Below are positions 24,793-34,871 of a stretch of DNA of 64,000 nt, in pieces. The position numbers and the translations under genes are program-made. The stretch comes from JAMDEO01 sp963775295 (lineage in GTDB: Bacteria; Actinomycetota; Thermoleophilia; RBG-16-64-13). Each line of letters begins with the position of its first letter. Within the stretch, counting starts at the first letter, position 1. Under the pieces are notes generated by a model. It had not been told where the DNA came from. It searched no databases and worked only from the letters and a program-made list of their open reading frames with translations. The DNA lies in the NCBI GenBank assembly GCA_963775295.1, contig CAVZIK010000006.1, forward strand, positions 3,472,001-3,536,000, written 5' to 3'.

Positions 24793-25406
24793 TTACACAC
24801 GCCGGCCCCACCCGGGGCGAGCTCTTTAACTACGCCGGTTTGGTCTGCTGGAGCGTCCACGCGTCACCCGGCACTCCTATGGGCCTGCTTTCCCTGTGGG
24901 TGGAGTTTCTAACCCGCCGCGAAATTGTTTTCACCAAATTTTCACATGGCGTTCGATCCCCACCTATCCCGAACACCTGGCGATCACTTGTGGAGGGATG
25001 GGCACCGTAGGGGTAAAAGAAGGGAGCACTCGGCAGACTTCGCCCTTCAACAAGCGACCGGCGCCGCGGGCGTGCCGGTTGCGAAGCACTTCGTCGATTT
25101 GACTTATCAGCGAGTTTCCGAACTGAACCCTATCGATGGGAATGGGCTTCCAAACGACTGAAGTACGCGGGTTCGGGGATCGCTTTCGACCGGCACTGTT
25201 GTTCTGGGTCTCCCGGCTCCCCTCGGTCGGCTACCCGATTTCGGATGGCCGAGCACGATTGTGTGATGGTGAGATGGTACTCATAGGACAATCGGCCCTC
25301 ACACCACCATGGAGATGGACCAGCGAATGGGCGGATTGATAAATGAGTATTAGCGAATTGCAGCACGAATCAGAATAAATGTACCCCTCACCCCCGCTGG
25401 GGATGT
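24793..25406. other. Gene-free stretch
   Basis: About 610 bases without a supportable gene. Several short frames overlap. The flanking regulator and transposase relics suggest this is decayed mobile DNA, but no specific family can be recognised. Confidence 0.4.
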
Positions 25407-25905
25407 GTGAGGATCAGGGGGGAGCTCGCCAAGCTCGGGGTTAGGGTGTCTGCCAGCAAGATCCGCAGCCTGCTACGAGCCCATGGTCTTGGTCCCGCGC
25501 CCCGTCGCGGCGGTCCCACCTGGGGCCAGTTCCTGCGAGCTCAAGCCCGGGGCATCCTCGCGGTCGACTTCTTCACCGCGGAGACAACCTTCCTGCAGAC
25601 ATTCTGCGTCCTCTTCGCCATCGAGCTTCACCCTCGGCGAGTGACGATCCTCGGTGTCACCAGAAACCCTCACTCGTCCTGGGTAACTCAGCAGGCGCGC
25701 AACTTAGCGAAGGCGTGGAGATCGTAAAGACTCCGATACGAGCACCGCGAGCGAACGCGTTCGCGGAACGCTGGGTGCGGACGGTCCGTTCCGACTGACT
25801 GGATTGCCCGCTTGTGGTTGGACGGCGGCATCTCGAACGTGTCCTTGTCAGCTTACCTGGACCTCGGCCCTTGTTCGGCTGTAGAGGGGCTTGCGGACTT
25901 GCCGC
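25407..25905 (+). pseudogene. IS481/IS3-type transposase relic (rve core, internally deleted)
   Basis: The first frame (25407-25727) reads GVRVSASKIRSLLRAHGLG, then GILAVDFFTAETTFLQTF with the first catalytic Asp, and ELHPRRVTILGVTRNPHSSWV. After NLA the sequence jumps, with a frame change, to SEGVEIVKTPIRAPRANAFAERWVRTVR containing the catalytic Glu. The segment with the second Asp is missing, then a stop follows. About a third of the expected protein is absent at both ends together, so it is dead. Confidence 0.65.
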
Positions 25906-26237
25906 GCGGTCGGAATGATACCGGATTTTGAGTCTGGGCTTCTGACGAAGCGGTGAGGGGGGAGAGCCGCCATCAAAGTCAAGCAACTTCTCGATGTGAG
26001 TAATCGGCGACAAACAGGTACTTCTCACGGGAAACACAGTTTGGAGTCGAATCGAGGCATCCCTACGAGGTCCTCGGCGGACGACAAACGCAGAGATGGC
26101 CTCTGGGGTAGGGTCCCCAAGGCGGTTTGAATGCCGCGGCCCTTACTGAATTTTTACAGATTGTGCGCTCGCCACAACGCGGCTTCTACGAGACAAGTGC
26201 TTAGCTATAGGTGTTGACGTTTAGGGAGACATGACCC
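25906..26237. other. kdp upstream region
   Basis: About 330 bases without a gene. The last 100 must hold the kdp promoter. A T-rich GAATTTTTACAGATT near 26147-26162 resembles the T-rich sites bound by KdpE in other bacteria, and TATAGG near 26206-26211 is a possible -10. Neither is firm. Confidence 0.35.
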
Positions 26238-26318
26238 GTGGATCTAATGTACATTGCGATTGCCGTGATCCTCATCGCACTCTCTTGGTGCCTTGCGCTG
26301 GTTCTCGATCGGCTGTAA
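26238..26318 (+). CDS. 26-residue membrane micro-protein upstream of kdpF
   Basis: A GTG at 26238 (or ATG at 26247) opens a short frame: V D L, then MYIAIAVILIALSWCLALVL, then DRL and stop. GGGAG lies nine bases upstream. It is a single hydrophobic helix with an Asp-Arg-Leu end. Similar short ORFs ending in a charged RL tail are common in front of kdpF/kdpA in many genomes and are usually not annotated. It ends ten bases before kdpF. Likely a small subunit or leader of the Kdp system. Confidence 0.55.
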   Translation: MDLMYIAIAVILIALSWCLALVLDRL

Positions 26319-26328
26319 GGGGATTCGC

Positions 26329-26412
26329 ATGCTTATCGCGAGCGCCGTCATAGCCGTGTTGCTCCTGGGGTACCTGATCTACGCCCTGGTAAGGCCGGAG
26401 AAATTGGGATGA
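26329..26412 (+). CDS. kdpF: KdpF, small subunit of the K+-transporting ATPase
   Basis: A 27-residue single-helix lipid-like stabiliser of the KdpFABC complex. It reads SAVIAVLLLGYLIYALVRPE, with the YLxYALxRPE signature of KdpF. Its stop overlaps the kdpA start (ATGA). Its size and place in the operon are standard. Confidence 0.85.
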   Translation: MLIASAVIAVLLLGYLIYALVRPEKLG

Positions 26413-28163
26413 CCGCCCAGGGCTGGTTGCAGATCGTTCTCTTCCTCGGAGTCGTAACTCTTCTCGTGAAGCCTCTTGGCTCGTATATGGCCCGGGTCTT
26501 CGAGGGAAGACACGTCTTCGGCTTGGATCGAGCGTTGCATCCAGTCGAAAGGCTCATCTATAAGATCGGAGGTATCGATCCCGAGAAGGAGATGAACTGG
26601 AAGAGGTACGCGGCCAATGTCCTCGTGTTCAGTCTGATCGGTTTTCTTGTCGTGTACCTCATCCAGCGCGTCCAACAATGGCTTCCGGGCGGGCCTCAGG
26701 TGGGCAACGTGAGCCCCGCGCTTGCCTTCAACACGGCCATAAGCTTCGTGACCAATACCAACTGGCAGGCTTACAGTGGCGAGTCTGCTATGAAGATCGC
26801 CACTCAGATGATGGGGATGACAGTACAGAACTTCGTCTCCGCCGGTGTCGGCATCGCCATCGTCATCGCGTTCATCCGCGGTTTCTCCCGCAGGACCACC
26901 GAGTGTCTGGGTAACTTCTGGAAGGATCTGACCCGGGCGATTCTCTACGTCTTGCTTCCGCTCTCCTTCATTATGGCCATCTTCCTAGTGTCCCAGGGAG
27001 TCGTGCAGACCCTCGATTCCTCGCATGTGGCCCAGCTTGTTCAGCCATCTGCGAGTGCGAATGGCCAGGTAGTCACTTCGCAGACGATCGCAGTGGGGCC
27101 GGCGGCCTCACAAATCGCCATCAAGCAACTGGGTACGAACGGCGGCGGCTTCTTCAACGCCAACTCGGCCCACCCTTTCGAGAATCCCACGCCTCTGACT
27201 AACTTCGTGGAGCTGATAGCGATCCTGCTCATCCCCGCCGCGCTTTGCTACACGTTCGGGCGAATGGTTGGAAACACCAGGCAGGGGTGGGTGGTGTTCG
27301 CCGCGATGCTCATCATCATGGTGGGGATGATCGCTGCCGCGTACCATTTTGAGCAGCGGGGAGTCCCGCAGATGGCGCAGTCGGGCGTGAATCTCGGTCC
27401 CTCAGCCGGGGCCAGGAGCGCGCAACCCGGCGGCAATATGGAGGGCAAGGAAGTGCGCTTCGGCATCGTCAACTCGGCGGTCTGGGCGGCTTCGACGACC
27501 GGAGCCTCCAATGGCTCGGTGAACAGCATGCACGACTCGTTCACACCGCTGGGAGGTCTCGTGCCCCTAGTGATGATCCAGTTGGGTGAGGTTGTGTACG
27601 GAGGCGTGGGGTCAGGGCTGTACGTGATGCTCGTCTTTGCCATAGTGGCTGTCTTCATTGCCGGTCTCATGGTGGGCAGAACGCCCGAGTTCCTGGGCAA
27701 GAAGATCGAGATGTACGAGATGAAGATGGCGTCGCTAATAATCCTGATCCCGGTGATCGGCATCCTCGTCGGCACGATGATCGCTGTGTCAACTGCAGCC
27801 GGGCGTGCGGGCATCGCCAATCCCGGTGCGCACGGTCTCAGTGAGGTTCTGTATGCCTTCACCTCTGCGGTGGGCAACAACGGCAGTGCCTTCGCGGGGC
27901 TGTCAGCCAACTCGAACTTCTACGACATCGCGCTGGGCATCGGCATGGTGGTCGGGCGCTTCTGGATCATGATTCCCACACTGGCCATGGCTGGATCCCT
28001 TGCCAAGAAGAAGCACGTACCCGTGAGTGCCGGAACGCTTCGGACGGATGGGACCTTGTTCATTGGCTTGCTGATCGCCGTCGTGATAGTGGTCGGTGCG
28101 CTCAGTTTCCTGCCGGCGCTCGCGCTTGGGCCCATAGTCGAACACTTGATGATGGTCCGTTGA
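26409..28163 (+). CDS. kdpA: KdpA, K+-binding and translocating subunit
   Basis: A 584-residue membrane channel-like subunit of the high-affinity K+ pump. It has about ten transmembrane helices and four selectivity-filter-type loops: TNTNWQAYSGE, GTNGGGFFNANSAHPFENPT, LGGLVPLVMIQLGE and GNNGSAFAG. Length is close to the family norm of about 560. It overlaps kdpF by four bases and runs to within six bases of kdpB, as expected for a tightly coupled operon. Confidence 0.97.
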   Translation: MTAQGWLQIVLFLGVVTLLVKPLGSYMARVFEGRHVFGLDRALHPVERLIYKIGGIDPEKEMNWKRYAANVLVFSLIGFLVVYLIQRVQQWLPGGPQVGNVSPALAFNTAISFVTNTNWQAYSGESAMKIATQMMGMTVQNFVSAGVGIAIVIAFIRGFSRRTTECLGNFWKDLTRAILYVLLPLSFIMAIFLVSQGVVQTLDSSHVAQLVQPSASANGQVVTSQTIAVGPAASQIAIKQLGTNGGGFFNANSAHPFENPTPLTNFVELIAILLIPAALCYTFGRMVGNTRQGWVVFAAMLIIMVGMIAAAYHFEQRGVPQMAQSGVNLGPSAGARSAQPGGNMEGKEVRFGIVNSAVWAASTTGASNGSVNSMHDSFTPLGGLVPLVMIQLGEVVYGGVGSGLYVMLVFAIVAVFIAGLMVGRTPEFLGKKIEMYEMKMASLIILIPVIGILVGTMIAVSTAAGRAGIANPGAHGLSEVLYAFTSAVGNNGSAFAGLSANSNFYDIALGIGMVVGRFWIMIPTLAMAGSLAKKKHVPVSAGTLRTDGTLFIGLLIAVVIVVGALSFLPALALGPIVEHLMMVR

Positions 28164-28168
28164 TAGGG

Positions 28169-30244
28169 ATGGCGTCCATGAAGAACAGCACCGGCAGTTC
28201 CTTCGATTGGCGACTCATGGGCGAGGCCGTCGTCAATTCCCTCACGAAACTCAACCCGCGGGCGCAGTTGCGCAACCCCGTCATGTTCGTCGTGTGGGTC
28301 GGAGCCCTTCTCACCCTGGTCTTGTTCGTCCAAGCTGCGATTGGCTATGGCGAGGCGTCTCCGGGGTTCATCGTGGCTATTTCCTTGCTCCTCTGGTTCA
28401 CGGTGATCTTCGCTAACTTTGCCGAGGCGCTCGCCGAAGGACGCGGAAAGGCTCAGGCTGAAAGCTTGCGGAAGGCGCGCAAGGAGATCATGGCGACAAG
28501 ATTGGACGAGGTCCGACGCGATGCAGACAAGGAGCAGGTGTCTTCTTCGTTGCTTAAGCGAGGTGATCTTACGCTGGTGGACGCTGGCGAGTTCATCCCA
28601 GCGGATGGCGAGGTTGTGGCTGGAGCCGCCTCGGTGGATGAAAGCGCGATTACCGGAGAAAGCGCTCCGGTTATTCGAGAAAGCGGTGGCGACCGAAGTG
28701 CGGTCACAGGGGGAACCCGAGTGCTGTCCGACTGGCTGATCGTGCGCGTGACCGCTCAGCCGGGAGAGACGTTTCTCGATCGCATGATCGCCATGGTTGA
28801 GGGTGCCAAAAGGCAGAAGACCCCTAACGAAATCGCTCTAGACATCCTGCTGGCCGCGCTCACCATCATCTTCTTGATCGTGGTGGTCTCACTCCGGCCG
28901 ATGTCGCAGTTCAGCGTGGACGCCGCGGGCACGGGAAGCGTGGTCTCGATAACCATTCTGGTCGCGCTGTTGGTCTGCCTCGCTCCGACAACAATCGGCG
29001 CGCTTCTCTCCGCTATCGGCATCGCGGGCATGAATCGTCTAAGCAACGCGAATGTTGTTGCCATGTCTGGGCGGGCCGTGGAAGCCGCTGGGGATGTTGA
29101 CGTCCTCCTATTGGATAAGACTGGAACTATCACGCTTGGCAATCGCCAGGCCACGGAATTCATTCCTGCGCCCGGCGTGGAGATCGCGGACCTTGCGGAT
29201 GCAGCCCAGTTGGCCTCTTTGGCCGACGAGACACCGGAAGGCCGGAGCATAGTGGTGCTGGCTAAGAATCTCTACGGTCTTCGCGGGCGGGACTTGGAAG
29301 CCCTCGGGGCCACATTCGTGCCCTTTTCCGCTCAGACCCGCATGAGCGGAGTGGATCTGGACAGCCGCCGCATACGAAAGGGAGCGGCCGACGCCGTGAC
29401 CGCCTACGTGAAAGAGCGCGGCGGAACTCTGCCCGCTCAAGTCGCCGACGTTGTCGATGCTGTGGCGCGGGAAGGCGGTACTCCGCTCGTCGTCGCTGAT
29501 GGGCCAAAGGCCCTTGGAGTCATCCAACTCAAGGATATCGTCAAAGGCGGTATTCGCGAACGCTTTCATGATCTGCGCACGATGGGGATCAAGACCGTGA
29601 TGATTACGGGGGACAACCCGGTTACCGCAGCCTCAATCGCCGCCGAAGCCGGGGTTGACGACTTCCTCGCCGAGGCCACCCCCGAGGCGAAGCTTTCGCT
29701 TATCCGCCAGTATCAGGCAGACGGACATCTTGTGGCCATGACGGGCGACGGCACCAACGATGCGCCCGCGCTTGCGCAGGCCGATGTCGCCGTAGCGATG
29801 AACACCGGCACCCAGGCCGCCAAGGAGGCCGGTAACATGGTTGACCTCGACTCCAACCCTACGAAGCTCCTCGAGATCGTCCATATCGGCAAGCAGACGC
29901 TCATGACAAGGGGCTCACTCACAACTTTCAGCATCGCGAACGACATTGCCAAGTACTTCGCCATCATCCCGGCTGCTTTCGCCGCCACCTATCCTCAGCT
30001 CAATACGCTAAACGTCATGCGGCTTACCACCCCTCAGAGCGCGGTGCTTTCAGCGGTGATATTCAACGCGATCATCATTGTGTTCCTCATCCCGCTTGCG
30101 CTGCGGGGAGTGAAGTACACTCCGCGGCCAGCCACTCAACTGCTGCGCAATAACCTCCTCATATACGGCTTGGGCGGGCTGGTGGTCCCATTTGCTGGTA
30201 TCAAGCTCATCGATCTTCTGCTGCATGCAATGCATCTCGTCTAA
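28169..30244 (+). CDS. kdpB: KdpB, P-type ATPase subunit
   Basis: The energy-coupling P-type ATPase of the Kdp complex, about 691 residues. Visible are the actuator-domain DESAITGESAPV, the phosphorylation site LLLDKTGTITLGNR, nucleotide-binding residues in the N domain, and the hinge TGDGTNDAPALAQADVAVAMN. A TTG (28160) and two ATGs (28169, 28178) are possible starts. 28169 is chosen, with 28178 (preceded by GGGATGG) as the alternative. All catalytic residues are present. Confidence 0.96.
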   Translation: MASMKNSTGSSFDWRLMGEAVVNSLTKLNPRAQLRNPVMFVVWVGALLTLVLFVQAAIGYGEASPGFIVAISLLLWFTVIFANFAEALAEGRGKAQAESLRKARKEIMATRLDEVRRDADKEQVSSSLLKRGDLTLVDAGEFIPADGEVVAGAASVDESAITGESAPVIRESGGDRSAVTGGTRVLSDWLIVRVTAQPGETFLDRMIAMVEGAKRQKTPNEIALDILLAALTIIFLIVVVSLRPMSQFSVDAAGTGSVVSITILVALLVCLAPTTIGALLSAIGIAGMNRLSNANVVAMSGRAVEAAGDVDVLLLDKTGTITLGNRQATEFIPAPGVEIADLADAAQLASLADETPEGRSIVVLAKNLYGLRGRDLEALGATFVPFSAQTRMSGVDLDSRRIRKGAADAVTAYVKERGGTLPAQVADVVDAVAREGGTPLVVADGPKALGVIQLKDIVKGGIRERFHDLRTMGIKTVMITGDNPVTAASIAAEAGVDDFLAEATPEAKLSLIRQYQADGHLVAMTGDGTNDAPALAQADVAVAMNTGTQAAKEAGNMVDLDSNPTKLLEIVHIGKQTLMTRGSLTTFSIANDIAKYFAIIPAAFAATYPQLNTLNVMRLTTPQSAVLSAVIFNAIIIVFLIPLALRGVKYTPRPATQLLRNNLLIYGLGGLVVPFAGIKLIDLLLHAMHLV

Positions 30245-30255
30245 GGCGGTGGATT

Positions 30256-30834
30256 ATGCTGCGGATGCTTAGACAGAGCGTTGTGGTCCTGGTTGTTCTC
30301 GGCGTGCTCGTAGGGGTGATCTATCCCCTCGCGGTAACCGGAATTTCGAAGGCCTTCTTCTCCCACCAGGCGGAGGGAAGCTTGATCGTCCGGAACGGGA
30401 CGGTAGTGGGTTCCGAACTCATTGGACAGTCGTTCACTGACGCCAAGTATTTCTGGTCACGGCCGTCAGCGACTCCAACGGTTCCGTACAACGCCGATGC
30501 CTCGTCGGGTTCCAACCTCGGCCCCACAAATCCGGCGCTGCTGGTGGCAGTCAATAACCGAATCGCGGCCCTTCGGGCGGCGGACCCCGGCAACACCGGG
30601 CCGGTGCCGGTTGACCTGGTTACAGCGTCTGGAAGCGGTCTCGACCCCAACATCAGCCCCGCGGCGGCTACGTACCAGGTGAGTCGAGTAGCCGCTGCTA
30701 GAGGGCTCGCGGCGGCTGCTGTCCAGGTGCTGGTGGCGAAGTACACGGACGGACGTCAGTGGGGCATATTCGGCGAACCGCGGGTGAACGTGCTGGAATT
30801 GAACTTGGCCCTAGACGCCCTGGCATCGCGGTGA
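30256..30834 (+). CDS. kdpC: KdpC, periplasmic/auxiliary subunit
   Basis: A 192-residue subunit that assists K+ and ATP binding in the complex. One N-terminal membrane helix (SVVVLVVLGVLVGVIYPLAV) is followed by the conserved VGSELIGQSFTDAKYFWSRPSA and SGSGLDPNISPAAA. The end reads PRVNVLELNLALD, as usual. It starts eleven bases after kdpB. Confidence 0.96.
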   Translation: MLRMLRQSVVVLVVLGVLVGVIYPLAVTGISKAFFSHQAEGSLIVRNGTVVGSELIGQSFTDAKYFWSRPSATPTVPYNADASSGSNLGPTNPALLVAVNNRIAALRAADPGNTGPVPVDLVTASGSGLDPNISPAAATYQVSRVAAARGLAAAAVQVLVAKYTDGRQWGIFGEPRVNVLELNLALDALASR

Positions 30835-30850
30835 CCGGAGGCACTGGAAC

Positions 30851-33568
30851 ATGGAGCACCTCAGGCCCGATCCCGACAAGCTCCTAGAGCAGATCCAACT
30901 CGAGGACTCGCGGAGCACGCGGGGCAGTCTCAAAATATTCTTCGGGTATGTCGCCGGCGTAGGCAAGACATACGCGATGCTCGAGGCGGCCCGGCACCTT
31001 GCTGGGGCTGGAGTGGATGTCGTGGTTGGGTACGTGGAGCCACACGGCAGACCAGAGACGGAAGCGCTGCTTGAGGGGCTTGAGGCTCTGCCGCCTCTCG
31101 TAGTCGAATATCGCGGCCTGAAGCTTCACGAACTCGATCTGCGCCTCGTCCTAGAGCGACGGCCTCATCTTGTGCTGGTCGACGAGTTGGCGCATACGAA
31201 CGCCCCCGGGCTCACGCACGCGAAGCGCTGGCAGGACGTCCTGGAACTGCTGGAGGCGGGCGTCAACGTCTCTACGACGCTCAATGTGCAGCATGTAGAG
31301 AGCCTGAATGACGTGATCGCCCGGATCACAGGCGTGCATGTGCGGGAAACTGTCCCGGACTCGGTTTTCGACGACGCCGACTCGGTCGAAGTGGTCGATC
31401 TGCCTCCGGGTGAACTGGTTGGGCGACTCCATCAGGGTAAGGTCTACATCCCGGCGCAGGCGGAAGTCGCCGTGCAGGGCTTCTTCACCCGGGCGAATCT
31501 CGGGGCCTTGCGGGAGATCGCACTCCGGCGGACGGCGGATCGAGTTCATGTACATCTGGAGACCACCCGGCTCGCGTCGGCAGGTCCTCGTCAGGCTTGG
31601 GTCATCGTGGACACTCTACTAGTTTGCGTGGGCCCGAGCCCGACATCGGCCAAGGTCATCCGAACGTCTAAACGCATAGCCGCCTCGCTCAACGCGCGCT
31701 GGATCGCACTGGGCATAGAAAGGTCCACCGACAGCGATTCTGATGGCGGCGACTCGCGGCGGCTCACGCAGAATATCCAACTAGCGGAGCGGCTGGGCGC
31801 CGAGACGGCAACAATCAGCGGGGACGACATCGCGCGAGAGATCATCACCTACGCTCGGTCTCAGAATGTGACCAAGATAGTCATTGGGAAGTCGGCCGAG
31901 CCGCGCTGGAAGCGGCTGATACGGCCCACTATCGTGGACCGCCTGCTAGATCAGAGCGGCGAGATCGACATCTACGTCGTTCAGGGGGGAGAGGAAGTAC
32001 AGGGGGAGCGCCGAGCATCGTCTAGGTCTCCCCGCCATCTGCATTGGCAGGGCTACGCGTGGGCCGTCCTTGGAGTGGTCGTGGCTGCCTTGGTAGCTTG
32101 GGCGTTCCAAGACATTGGCCTAAGCGAGGCGAACAGGGCAATCGTGTTTCTCTTTGCGGTCGTTCTCGTGGCGGCTCGCTTCGGCTTTGGGCCGGGGGTG
32201 TTGGCTACTGTGGCGGGAGTCCTGGCCTTCGACTTCTTCTTTGTCCCTCCACGCTTCACTTTCGCAGTTGCGGACGCTCAGTATGCGATCACATTCGCCA
32301 TAATGCTCGTGGTCGCGCTGGTCATCAGCACCCTCGCCGCTCGACTGCGCCGCCAGGTCCGGATTGCCCGATACCGCGAGAGAAGGCTCGGTGCGCTTTA
32401 TCACCTTAGCCGCGAGTTGTCAGCGGAATCGGGTGCCCATCAGCTCACTGCCGCGGCGCAGAGAGAAGTGTCGGCGATGTTCGGCACCCAGGTGGGAATC
32501 TATCGGCCGCACGAGGAACATGGGCTAGAGCCGGTGGTATCGCAGGAGCAGAATCCCATTGGATCGCACGAGATGGCTGTGGCCATGTGGGTCTTCGAAC
32601 ACGGGCAGCTTGCCGGCGCGGGCACGGATACCCTGCCGGACGCCGCGGCTCTCTACATCCCCATGATCACACCCCAGGGAACTGCCGGGGTCCTCAGCAT
32701 CGTGCCTCCGGGAGGTGATCAATTGCTGTCACCCGATAACCGGCAGTTACTGGAGACACTCGCCGCTCTGATAGGCACGGCGGTCGAACGGGACGAATTG
32801 GCCGGCGAGACAAAGCAGGCGCTCCTGGAGGTCGATCGGGAGCGCCTGCGCAGCTCTCTGCTCAGCTCGGTGTCGCATGATCTGCGCACCCCTTTGGCCG
32901 TTATCGCCGGAGCCAGCAGCGCCCTGCTGGAGATGAGTCCATCCTCGGACGAGTCAACGCGAGAGGCCCTGATAAACGACGTGGTGGAGGAGTCGCAACG
33001 ACTTGCTCGATTGGTCGACAATCTGCTCACCATGACCAAATTCGACGCCGGACCGATCAGCATCAAGAAGCAGTGGTTTCCGCTCGAAGATGTCATTGGG
33101 TCGGCGCTCGGACGACTGCGGAAAGCGCTCGTCGACAGAGTGGTAAGCAAGGAGCTAGCCCCCGGACTTCCCTTGGTGCCATTGGACGGAGTGCTCATCG
33201 AGCAGGTTCTTGTCAACCTGCTGGAGAATGCCCTGAAATATAGCGGGCCGGAGTCGCCCCTCGACATCTACGCGAGGGCTGAGGCAAGGGAGGTTCTGGT
33301 TGGAGTGGGAGATCGGGGGCCGGGACTTGACAGCGGGGAGGAGGAGCGCGTCTTTGACAAACTGTTCCGAGGTTCCGCCTCTAAGACTTCCGACGCGAGG
33401 GGAGCCGGACTTGGCTTGACGATAGCTCAGGCGATTATCAGCGCGCACGGGGGACGCATATGGGCCGAGAATCGTGCCGGCGGCGGAGCCATCTTCTGGT
33501 TCGCCCTTCCCCTCGAAGGCTCGCCCCCCGACCTCGGCATGATCGAAATGGAAGGTTTGTCATCGTGA
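30851..33568 (+). CDS. kdpD: KdpD, K+-responsive sensor histidine kinase
   Basis: A 905-residue sensor kinase. Residues about 25-235 are the KdpD N-terminal domain (Walker A VAGVGKTYAML, Walker B LVDELAHTN). A universal-stress-protein-like domain follows (about 245-375), then a DUF4118 membrane segment of four helices (about 400-500), a GAF domain and the kinase core with phospho-acceptor His in SVSHDLRTPLAVIAG. ATP-site boxes are NLLENALKYS, GVGDRGPGLD and GAGLGLTIAQAI. It is fused in the same operon after kdpC (16-base gap). The stop overlaps the kdpE start. Confidence 0.96.
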   Translation: MEHLRPDPDKLLEQIQLEDSRSTRGSLKIFFGYVAGVGKTYAMLEAARHLAGAGVDVVVGYVEPHGRPETEALLEGLEALPPLVVEYRGLKLHELDLRLVLERRPHLVLVDELAHTNAPGLTHAKRWQDVLELLEAGVNVSTTLNVQHVESLNDVIARITGVHVRETVPDSVFDDADSVEVVDLPPGELVGRLHQGKVYIPAQAEVAVQGFFTRANLGALREIALRRTADRVHVHLETTRLASAGPRQAWVIVDTLLVCVGPSPTSAKVIRTSKRIAASLNARWIALGIERSTDSDSDGGDSRRLTQNIQLAERLGAETATISGDDIAREIITYARSQNVTKIVIGKSAEPRWKRLIRPTIVDRLLDQSGEIDIYVVQGGEEVQGERRASSRSPRHLHWQGYAWAVLGVVVAALVAWAFQDIGLSEANRAIVFLFAVVLVAARFGFGPGVLATVAGVLAFDFFFVPPRFTFAVADAQYAITFAIMLVVALVISTLAARLRRQVRIARYRERRLGALYHLSRELSAESGAHQLTAAAQREVSAMFGTQVGIYRPHEEHGLEPVVSQEQNPIGSHEMAVAMWVFEHGQLAGAGTDTLPDAAALYIPMITPQGTAGVLSIVPPGGDQLLSPDNRQLLETLAALIGTAVERDELAGETKQALLEVDRERLRSSLLSSVSHDLRTPLAVIAGASSALLEMSPSSDESTREALINDVVEESQRLARLVDNLLTMTKFDAGPISIKKQWFPLEDVIGSALGRLRKALVDRVVSKELAPGLPLVPLDGVLIEQVLVNLLENALKYSGPESPLDIYARAEAREVLVGVGDRGPGLDSGEEERVFDKLFRGSASKTSDARGAGLGLTIAQAIISAHGGRIWAENRAGGGAIFWFALPLEGSPPDLGMIEMEGLSS

Positions 33569-34263
33569 TGGCCAATCGAATCATCATCATCGAGGACGAT
33601 GGACCCGTCCGGCGTTTCTTGGAAGCAGCTCTGAGCAACGCCGGGTACGAGGTGGCCGGAGCCGAAACTGGGCAGATGGGTTTGACGCACGTGCTCGCGC
33701 GCATGCCTGATCTTGTTGTTCTCGACCTGGGCCTTCCCGACATGGACGGTATGGAGATCATTTCGCGGGTGCGGGAGTGGGCGCACGTTCCCATCATCGT
33801 CCTTTCCGCGAGGGGCCGCGAAGACGACAAGGTGGACGCATTGAACAGCGGCGCCGACGACTACCTCACCAAGCCGTTCAGCGTTCCTGAGTTGCTGGCC
33901 CGCGTTCGCGTGGCTCTGCGGCGTGCGGCCGTTCTTGAGGCAGCGGCCGGAGAGGGAGCGTGCCGCTTCGAGTCGAGCGATCTGATTGTCGATCTTGCCC
34001 AAAGGCGGGTCACGATGAGGGGCACTGAGGTCCATCTGACTCCGCTCGAGTATAGGCTGCTCACCGCACTGGTCAAGAACGCAGGTAGGGTTCTCACGCA
34101 TCAGTACTTATTGCAGGAAGTCTGGGGTCCGGGGTACCTTGCGCAAACGCATTATCCCCGCATCTTCATAGCGAATCTCAGGCGCAAGCTGGAGCAGGAT
34201 CCGGCCGACCCGCGCTACATCCTCACGGAGCAAGGGGTGGGATACCGGTTGGTCGAAGAGTGA
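33568..34263 (+). CDS. kdpE: KdpE, OmpR-type response regulator
   Basis: A 231-residue regulator phosphorylated by KdpD; it activates kdp transcription at low K+. The receiver has the acidic pair IIEDD, the phospho-acceptor Asp in VVLDLGLPDMDG and the Lys in TKPFSVPELLARV. The C-terminal winged helix has LTPLEYRLLTALVKNAGRV and RYILTEQGVGYRLV. The frame is open further upstream inside kdpD, but the ATG at 33568 overlaps the kdpD stop and gives the family N-terminus. Confidence 0.95.
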   Translation: MANRIIIIEDDGPVRRFLEAALSNAGYEVAGAETGQMGLTHVLARMPDLVVLDLGLPDMDGMEIISRVREWAHVPIIVLSARGREDDKVDALNSGADDYLTKPFSVPELLARVRVALRRAAVLEAAAGEGACRFESSDLIVDLAQRRVTMRGTEVHLTPLEYRLLTALVKNAGRVLTHQYLLQEVWGPGYLAQTHYPRIFIANLRRKLEQDPADPRYILTEQGVGYRLVEE

Positions 34264-34445
34264 CACTGGTGGAAAGCGTTGGATCATGCGGGCGATAAGT
34301 GTGGGAAGGCGCCGTTGTCAGAGCCCAACCGGATGACCCCGGCAATGGACGTGTTGGCCTATCCAACCTGCCGTCCCTCGTCCTTTCGTCAGACGCCCGC
34401 GGGCGACCAGATAGCTCGCGGGCTTGGACCACTGGGTCGAAGGCT

Positions 34446-34871
34446 CTATTCGACTACCTTCAGCTCAGTGGAGTGAAACCAGGTGACTGCGTCACCGAGC
34501 TTGACCTCCGCACCGTCGGCCGTTGTATACAATACACTTCCGGTTCTACCTAGATACTGCTGCTCCCACTCAGGTGGGTAGTGGACGCCCGCCAGAGTGC
34601 TCTTAACGACTGTCACCGATTTCCCCTCCTTCAGCACTTTCTTATCCTGGAGCGCTTCGTTCGTTGCCCGCTCCACAGCCAGGTTGAAAGGGCGGGCCGA
34701 GCCGAAGAAGTCGAGGGCAATTCTAAGAGAGGATGGTATTGGGCGAGGCAAGGCCTTGTTCTGGATGCGAAGGATACCGATAGCCGGAGAAAGGCCTTGC
34801 TCAATCCGCTCCTCATAGCAAGAGGTATCTTCGGACTCGCTTACGAGCCTGAAATGCGCGATCAACGTCAT
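34446..34871 (-). CDS. Hypothetical protein with SH3-like C-terminus
   Basis: A 141-residue protein, convergent with kdpE. The middle has helical segments. The last 35 residues (LGRTGSVLYTTADGAEVKL then DAVTWFHSTELKVVE) look like a small beta-barrel with the WF-x-x-xEL end seen in SH3-type domains. No family is recognised with confidence. It lies between the kdp operon and a tRNA relic, so it may be part of a mobile region. Confidence 0.5.
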   Translation of the reverse strand: MTLIAHFRLVSESEDTSCYEERIEQGLSPAIGILRIQNKALPRPIPSSLRIALDFFGSARPFNLAVERATNEALQDKKVLKEGKSVTVVKSTLAGVHYPPEWEQQYLGRTGSVLYTTADGAEVKLGDAVTWFHSTELKVVE

